Assembly: GCA_017979445.1 (NCBI GenBank)
Contig: CM030713.1
Span: 31,277,915-31,341,914, forward strand
DNA length: 64,000 nucleotides
Direction of reading: 5' to 3'
Origin: Akebia trifoliata
Lineage: Eukaryota; Streptophyta; Magnoliopsida; Ranunculales; Lardizabalaceae
The notes under the pieces are model-generated. The model had not been told where the DNA came from. It saw nothing but the letters and a program-made list of their open reading frames with translations, and made no database searches. Position 1 is the first letter of the stretch. Every line of letters starts with the position of its first letter. Shown in pieces: positions 58,174 to 64,000 of this stretch. The translations under genes and the position numbers were made by a program.

Positions 58174-61100
58174 TTAGTTATTCAATGGTTCCGCCTTTGA
58201 TACCCTATCCTTCATCGATGTCCGATCTTGTGCTTCTGTGCAGAAAAACAAACATTCTTGATGAGAGGAAACATAATATGTAACAAGAACAAGCAAAGAT
58301 CGAAATGCATAGATCGAAAAGTTTTTTTTTGTTCTTTTTTCTTTTTTCCCAAAATTGTTGTATCGTTTTATACATAAGGTGTTGTATCACAATTTGTGTC
58401 GACTAAGTTGACTCAAATCAGACCGAGCCCAAGTCCAATGCCTTTTAAGTTATTGTCCAACACTGAGGTCTAAATACCTATTAGAGAGAAGAAAAGAAAA
58501 AACTACTACAGAACTTACTTGACTTGTGGCTCTCTGCGACCACCATGAGCCGCCTCTGCAAGATAGATGAAATGAAAAGGAAAATGGAGCACATGCCAAA
58601 CATGACGGTGATAGGGAATGCATTAACCTTCAAAACAACAAGCAAACAATTTGTTGTTAATATGGTTCTGAGGGAGGGAGTTGGTGCTGTCTGACAACAA
58701 TTTTCTTTTAAAAAATTGGCCATCCAAACGCTTTTTTTTTTGGGGGGGTGTGTGTGGTGTGTGTTGGGGGGGGGGGGGGGGGGAAGTTTTTTTCCTAGTG
58801 AATTACTTACATTATACAGCACGATGCACACGAAAATGTTCAGAGGAATGCGGAAGAAATTCATAATGGTGCTTCTAGACTCCTCTGGGATGTATTGAGA
58901 CCTCATCTTCATGATTGATGGCCAGAATAGCCCAACACAAGCCTCAAAGATACAGAATCCAATGAGTTGGATACACCCTCCAAATGAGATGCTCCCACCT
59001 TTCACCTTAGGGGGTGGTACTGTGAACTGTTCAAAGTTAGCAGTCAAAGTTAGATGTGCGCACCGTAATTTCATTAATAAGATTGGACCAGTAAATATAG
59101 GTTCTTGACAAAATCAACTGAGAACAATGACGTACACTGGAGATAATGGGAAGGAGGAAAGTCAGGGCAGATATTGCAAACACAAGCTGCATGTAGCTCT
59201 CAACTTTGAGGGTTGCACGTGCAAGTAGCCGTGACGCGATTGAGCTTCCCAACATTGAAGACAGCATGAATGTCGCAAAAATGAACCCGTGGGGTATATT
59301 CTCGTCATTTGGGCTCAACGCAGGGGTCCAAAGGAACACGAAGGTGTACATTGAACCTTCAAACAAGGATTGTATTGCACCCAGCAATGCAATTTTCTCA
59401 TCTGACTCCCACCAGCCAGATACTATTAAAAGGGCTTCCAAGAAAAAGGGGAAAAAAAGAAGAAAAAAATATCCAAGGTACTCCACTTGATAGACCATAA
59501 GTATAAACAATACAGAAGCATGATAGGACCTATAAAATATCCTAGGGAAAAATAACCTCAATTGATGATCTTAATCATATAAAGCATGATTTTTTTAGAT
59601 ATTTTTTGATAAGTAAATGATTAGTGGTTAGCAAGTGAAGTTGGATTCACGAGGGTTTGGACCTAAGATGTGGTAACAACAGTCCAAACATCTTACCAAC
59701 TTAGCTAAATTGGCACTTCGGACCATGAACCTTATTCACCATTTTTTTCAGGAATGTGACCATCCAACCAGATTTTTTTTGGCAAAGTAGATCCTCTAGA
59801 TGGGAGACACCAAAAGTAAAGTCCGATCCTCTTGCTTTTTCCACTAGAACTATTATGCAATTAGTTGAGCATCCTTTGGAGTCTACTCTATCTATGGATA
59901 CACTAGGATTTCATCAAAGAAGAACAAGGATCAAAGTGTAAAAGCTAAAAACTAGTTAGAGAATCACCGGAACCAATGGCTACTGCAGCACCCTTGAACT
60001 GGGTTAGCAAGTCCTTGCTCTCCGACTGGTCTCCATAGTTTTCATTCCATGATGATAAAATGATGGCCATCCCAATTGCAAGGAAACTCGCAGCGGCATC
60101 AAATGGTGCCACAGGACCGAGTTCCAGAGTATCGGCTAGCACATTCCCAAATAACCCAGCGACAATGGCAACGAGACCATTGCCAAAAAAAATTGCCTTG
60201 GAGAATGTCAGGGAAAGCCATTGTTGCTCAAAACCTCTCTGCACAGATGAAACAAATTGAAAAGTTATAAATATGAAAAATACTTCAAGTAGAACCTAAT
60301 GATTGTCGACCAATTAAAAATCCATTAAATTCTTTAAAAATTAAAGGATGGATGAATGTATACTATGTAATTTAAGGCAGAGTTCTGAATTCTTCACCTT
60401 ATTATGTTCTGCAACAAGCCACGATTCGAAGGAGGAAAAAAGGAGAGAAGTGGCGATTCCACCCAAAATACGGCCGACCATTAAAACTTTGTATTGTGGA
60501 GAATGCTTGGTCATGCAACTCAAGATGTACGTAATGCAGTAAGTCACACACGCCCTTTTCCGACCCCTGAATTTGGTGCAGAATTATACCGAATTAGGAT
60601 TAAGTAACAGAAGGTCTATCATTAAGGAAATGATTGATAAATAAAGTTGTGAAGGAGATCTCACTGTTTGTCAGCCAGAGATCCAACTATTGTCCCAAAC
60701 AACATAGAAGATCCAAATCCAGCGATAAAAAGTTGTCCTATCTCTCCCTTTCCGAAACCATATTGGCTGTACAGGAAGTAGACATAAGGACCCTGCAACC
60801 AATCCCCAGCTATTGCCACAAATAATAGTTAGGAAGTCCAAAAAAAAGCCCACTGCATCAGTCTGAGTGTTTGTTTATCAAGATTTACAAGATTGGTTGA
60901 CTTCTGCTATTTTGGGTAGAAACGTTCCCAATTCAAATTGATTTTACAAAGAGGAAGCTTGAGTTATTTCACCATGAACCCACATCAGAGATATAAGAAA
61001 ATTCAATTACAATCTAATGTAAAGGGTCATCCACACACATATGAAGCATAATTAACAGCTCAATAACCGTACAAGACAACAAAGCAGAAAAAAGACACCC

Positions 61101-61484
61101 AAATCCAAATCCCACATCTTAACAACATATAAATAGGCCTCCTCAAACAAAGAAATTACTCCAATAAGAGAAGATGCAAACCACGGATCCAAAGAAAACC
61201 CCAAGCATTGATCCATTGTCGGCTAATAACCATAAATTTACAGGAAAAAAATAGATCCAACCCACAGAAGAAAACAATATAAATATGAGAACCCAGATGA
61301 GAATTTAAGATGAAAACGTGAAATCTAGCTTACCCATCATGAGAGAATACACGAGGACGTAGTTGTTCTTGAATGAATTAAAAGCCGAAGTAGTATTGAT
61401 GCCATCTTTGTTGGTCTTGCTGAGCTCCAGAGCTGCAACCACCACTGAAAGAGCCCCGAAAACAAGGAAGTAGAACATCTCCAT
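58174..61484 (-). CDS. MFS transporter, MFSD5 / molybdate-anion transporter-like
   Basis: Multi-pass membrane protein of the major facilitator superfamily, closest to the plant family of Arabidopsis At4g27720, annotated molybdate-anion transporter-like (MFSD5). Eight coding exons: 61484-61334, 60809-60665, 60566-60398, 60238-59968, 59401-59136, 59026-58811, 58627-58519 and 58235-58174, all GT-AG with continuous phase, giving 462 aa. Conserved blocks in order: MEMFYFLVFG, SFKNNYVLVYSLMM, AGDWLQGPYVYFLYSQYGFG, LADKQGRKRACVTYC (the MFS loop 2-3 motif), GGIATSLLFSSFESWLVAEH, GPVAPFDAA, DEKIALLGAIQSLFEGSMY, SISFGGCIQLIGF and RSTIMNFFRIPLNIFVC, then QRRLMVVAE and a soluble tail ending AEPLNN. I start at MEMF because relatives do. 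Molybdate transport is a family annotation, not shown here. A transposon-like inverted repeat sits 45 bp upstream of the start. Confidence 0.93.
58766..58783. repeat. 18-base poly-G run in MFSD5-like intron 6
   Basis: Follows a GT-rich stretch (58739-58765), about 25-45 bp inside the intron from the exon 6 donor at 58810. Length may be uncertain. Confidence 0.85.
59616..59725 (-). mobile_element. tRNA-derived SINE head in MFSD5-like intron 4
   Basis: Minus strand: GTGCCAATTTAGCTAAGTTG then GTAAGATG (A-box region) and, about 35 bp on, CTTAGGTCCAAACCC (B box), followed by TCGTGAATCCAACTTC. Same sense as the host gene. A shorter related head lies at 21430-21480 on the minus strand (GCCAACTTAGCTAAGTTC, GGGTTCAAAACCCG). 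Confidence 0.55.
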
Positions 61485-61528
61485 TTCTGCAAATCTAATG
61501 GAGAGAGAGAGTGAGAGACTGCTCGTGT

Positions 61529-61772
61529 TAAATGGCAATTTTGCTGGGGGCTCCAGCTCCACATTTTTGTGATTGAGAAAAAAAAGCTCCCCATTTTTGT
61601 GATTGAGAAAAAAAACGAGACCCCAGCCCCTGGCACGTCTGATGTCACGAAAAAAAAAAAAAAAACACGGTATGTGAAATAGCGTTTTTTTTCTTAATCA
61701 CATAAATGTGGAGTGTTTTAGCTCAATCACATAAATGTGGAGTTGGAGCCCCAACAAAATGGCCATTTATGT
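61529..61772. mobile_element. Inverted-repeat element at the MFSD5-like 5' end
   Basis: Left arm AAATGGCAATTTTGCTGGGG, then CTCCAGCTCCACATTTTTGT. Inverted right arm AAATGGCCATTTTGTTGGGG, then CTCCAACTCCACATTTATGT. Both run on into GATTGAG; arms about 55 bp. The unit TTTTTGTGATTGAGAAAAAA is repeated in the left half. It starts 45 bp upstream of the MFSD5-like start codon, so probably overlaps its leader or core promoter. Confidence 0.75.
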
Positions 61773-61871
61773 TGAAATACAATGAGTCCGACTTTAAAGG
61801 AATTCTCTAATTACAAGACATGTGGTATTTTGTATTTATTTTATAATCTTACATTTTTGTTAATACTTAGA

Positions 61872-62135
61872 AGAGTCTTATTGGGATGACACAGTGATGT
61901 GGTGGCGTACACATGATCATAGATGCTTTTTAATCAAGAGGGTTTCTTTAAAGTCGGACTCATTGTATTTCAACATGAATGGCTATTTTGTTGGGGGCTC
62001 CAGCTCCACATTTATGTGATTGAGAAAAAAACTCTACGTTACGTGATTGAGAAAAAAATGCTGCGTTTCACATATCGTTTTTTGTTTTTTTTACATCACA
62101 CGTGCCAAGATCTGGGGTCTACCTGTTGTGTTTTG
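61872..62135. mobile_element. Half-copies of two MITE families
   Basis: 61872-61935 matches the left half of the GAGTCGTGCTGG family (GAGTCTTATTGGGATGACAC, GATGTGGTGGCGTACACATG, CATAGATGCTTTTT). 61940-62135 is a partial copy of the 61529 element plus its outer flank (AAAGTCGGACTCATTGTATT), in inverted orientation, so the 61715-61800 and 61940-62030 segments could pair. Order suggests rearrangement after insertion. Confidence 0.55.
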
Positions 62136-62139
62136 TGAC

Positions 62140-62700
62140 GAGTAACTTTTCAATACTTCCAGATGCTGGATTGGAACCCGACTCGCCCATTTCTTTCACG
62201 CAACGTGGCGGCGCATTACTTCTGTTTCTTGGCCCATCAACGTTTTCCTTTCTCTGTCTCATCTAACCACAGGTTCACTATTGTTGAAAAAGTAGGCTTG
62301 AATTGAATTGGTGTCGGTCTATTAAGCCCATAGTGAAGAAAAGAGACTCCTTTTAGATTATAACTCATCTCATAGTCAACTCAACAACTCGATGGAATCA
62401 ATTTATTTGGCCAAGTTAACTCGAAAAAGCACCAAATCGGGTCTGAACTCTGAAGGTCGATCTAGTTTTTCGGTTATATTTTATATTTTGTAGAGAATAA
62501 AGAAATATTTTTATTTAATATAAAATTATGTACAAATTTAATAATTTTTATTTGAGTCATCCAAGTCAACTCTTTTGTCTTTCACTAATTATCTAGGCTA
62601 ATCCCTATCTACTTTGAAGCGCCATCCTCATCCCGTTTCAAAATTTCCAACGAACCTTCTCTTATGGATTAATTTACACGTGTCATTTCTAAGGAATTAT
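62140..62700. other. Intergenic DNA, no gene seen
   Basis: No coding or structured feature recognised. Confidence 0.45.
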
Positions 62701-62709
62701 TTTAAATAA

Positions 62710-62841
62710 GAAAATGATGGAATGACATAAATGATGCGGTGCCATGTACATAATCATAGATGTTTTTTACTCGTACCTCACAGAAAAGCATCTAAGATTT
62801 TATGCGTGCCACCACATCATTGTGTCACCCCGGCACGACTC
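62710..62841. mobile_element. GAGTCGTGCTGG-family MITE (copy 5)
   Basis: Left end GAAAATGATGGAATGACATA; inverted right end GAGTCGTGCCGGGGTGACAC. Internal hairpin of CATAGATGTTTTTT and AAAAGCATCTAAG. Flanks TTTTAAATA and TTCTAAATA match at 8 of 9 positions, consistent with a 9-bp target duplication. Confidence 0.75.
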
Positions 62842-62867
62842 TTCTAAATATTGACAAAAATGTAAGG

Positions 62868-63111
62868 CTCCTTCAAAGTTAAGACTCATTGTATTTCAAC
62901 AAAAATAGTGATTGGATCACTATTGCGCTTTAACCAAAAGAGTCATGATAATCTAATAATCACACAAAAATGTAAGGTTATAAGATAAATACAAAATGCC
63001 ACATGTCTTGTAACCAAGAGAGGTTCCTTCAAAGTCAGACTTATTGTATTTCAACAAAAATAGTGATTGGATTACTATCGCGCTTTAACCAAAAGAGTCA
63101 TGATAATCTAA
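62868..63111. repeat. 88-bp direct repeat pair
   Basis: Copies at about 62868-62956 and 63023-63111, each holding CTTCAAAGT.AGACT.ATTG, ATTTCAACAAAAATAGTGAT and GCGCTTTAACCAAAAGAGTC. The AAAGTC..ACT.ATTGTATTTCAACA part also occurs at 61950-61980. Non-coding. Confidence 0.85.
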
Positions 63112-63113
63112 CA

Positions 63114-63134
63114 CCCCCCCCCCCCCCCCCCCCC
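63114..63134. repeat. 21-base poly-C run
   Basis: Directly follows the second 88-bp direct repeat. See also 8941-8957 and 21674-21717. Confidence 0.9.
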
Positions 63135-63731
63135 GCCAACCATTTTGACATACACTCCCTTCATAGAACTACAGATTATTTGTATCACGATACATAAGAA
63201 AAAGATTTATGATTCTGCATATCTTGAGATAAATGATCTACGATTTTTTGATGAGGACATATGTTAAAGGGGGTGTCAAGAAATCATTATTCTAACTAAA
63301 AATGTCAAGGAGTATTCAGTAAAGGTACTCTCAAATTTGACTAACACGAAAATCTCTTATCTTTTCTTCCCGGAGAAGTTTATGCTCTCAAAGTGCAAAA
63401 GTGAAAATGTGGTTGAGTTAGGAAATCTGATTTCCAAACTCAACTCACATCCACTGAGAATGAGATATTTCAAACGAATCAACTCATCTTGAAACAAGTC
63501 AAAATAATGACACGTTTAAGAATAAATATTTCTATTTAAATAATAATTATATTTTTCCTATATTTTATAAATGCTCAACAACAAAATCGTATTCTTATGT
63601 AGTACACCAAGACTTAAATTCTTAAATGTGAATTTATTTTGGATGAAGAAAACACAAAAATGGGATTACTAATAATGAAGCTATAATCAATGTGTCAAAC
63701 TCTAAGCAGATTCCCAGAATCAGGTTCCAAT

Positions 63732-63949
63732 CATGGTTTTAACTCTCGTCCGAGACTGAGACGACAATATCATCCACCAACTGGATGGATGGACAGGTCA
63801 AACATACTAACGAGAGGACGAGATTTAAAACTTGGTTCATTTGTCTCATTGTCAAACAAGGTGACTCAATTGTATCGAAAAACTCATTCGAGATGACTTG
63901 ATCTCATTCATAAACGAGTCGAGACATCAAAACGAGTTTTAAAACCATG
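63732..63949. mobile_element. CATGGTTT-family element
   Basis: Left end CATGGTTTTAACTCTCG; inverted right end CATGGTTTTAAAACTCG. GAGACGAC / GAGTCGAGAC motifs inside, as in the ALMT intron 3 element. Flanks GTTCCAAT and GCTCCAAC match at 6 of 8 positions, consistent with a decayed target duplication. Non-coding. Confidence 0.65.
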
Positions 63950-64000
63950 GCTCCAACACCTCTTCTAAAATAGTAAAATAGAAATTGAAGTGGGGTGGGG

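Noticed and set aside
59616..59725. Possible functional tRNA gene
   Set aside because: A and B boxes are present, but I could not form acceptor and anticodon stems; a SINE head is the better explanation.
1..64000. A new defence-type or metabolic gene cluster
   Set aside because: The seven genes belong to unrelated, well-known plant families, each with its own promoter region; nothing indicates a functional cluster.

Overview
The window is nuclear DNA from a flowering plant, probably a woody or TE-rich eudicot or other angiosperm; I cannot name the species. The evidence is AT-rich intergenic DNA, GT-AG introns, and plant-only genes: a Dof transcription factor, an ALMT anion channel, an RS31-type SR protein and an ATXR6-type methyltransferase. 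There are no prokaryotic operons, CRISPR arrays or phage genes. I rebuilt spliced gene models by hand from splice sites and reading-frame continuity.

Seven protein-coding genes are supported, in order: (1) ATXR6-like histone H3K27 monomethyltransferase, 3544-5877 (-), 6 exons, 347 aa, with E2F-type sites upstream; (2) Dof zinc-finger factor, 12540-13980 (+), 2 exons, 285 aa; (3) ORMDL-family regulator of sphingolipid synthesis, 22915-26257 (-), 3 exons, 157 aa; (4) plant BTB/POZ protein, 28677-29972 (-), one coding exon, 431 aa; (5) ALMT-family channel, 42425-45317 (+), 6 exons, 502 aa; (6) RS31-type SR splicing factor, 47382-50416 (-), 4 exons, 238 aa, with a GC-AG intron; (7) MFSD5-like (molybdate-anion transporter family) membrane protein, 58174-61484 (-), 8 exons, 462 aa. 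All look intact. They are unrelated housekeeping or regulatory genes with no shared pathway, as expected of ordinary plant gene order.

The rest is mostly small transposable elements and their wreckage. The clearest is a 3.9-kb Mutator-like element (53491-57417) with terminal inverted repeats of about 470 bp and a captured, frameshifted Neprosin-domain gene fragment (Pack-MULE type). It sits between two copies of a double-hairpin MITE family that appears four times (35755, 51502, 52256, 57428). The 52256 copy was later split by a 5'-truncated LINE with a 19-bp target-site duplication. Other families are: short elements with GAGTCGTGCTGG-like ends (9-bp target duplication at 40719-40889), CATGGTTT-ended elements (one inside an ALMT intron), foldback elements at 6362, 9879 and 38413, tRNA-derived SINE heads, LINE 3' fragments inside introns, and a nested stack at 34.1-36.7 kb. 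A 1.07-kb AT-rich unit is tandemly duplicated at 16.97-19.10 kb.

I found no new multi-gene system. The most novel material is the non-autonomous transposon families, the Pack-MULE, and the non-canonical splice sites in the SR-protein gene.
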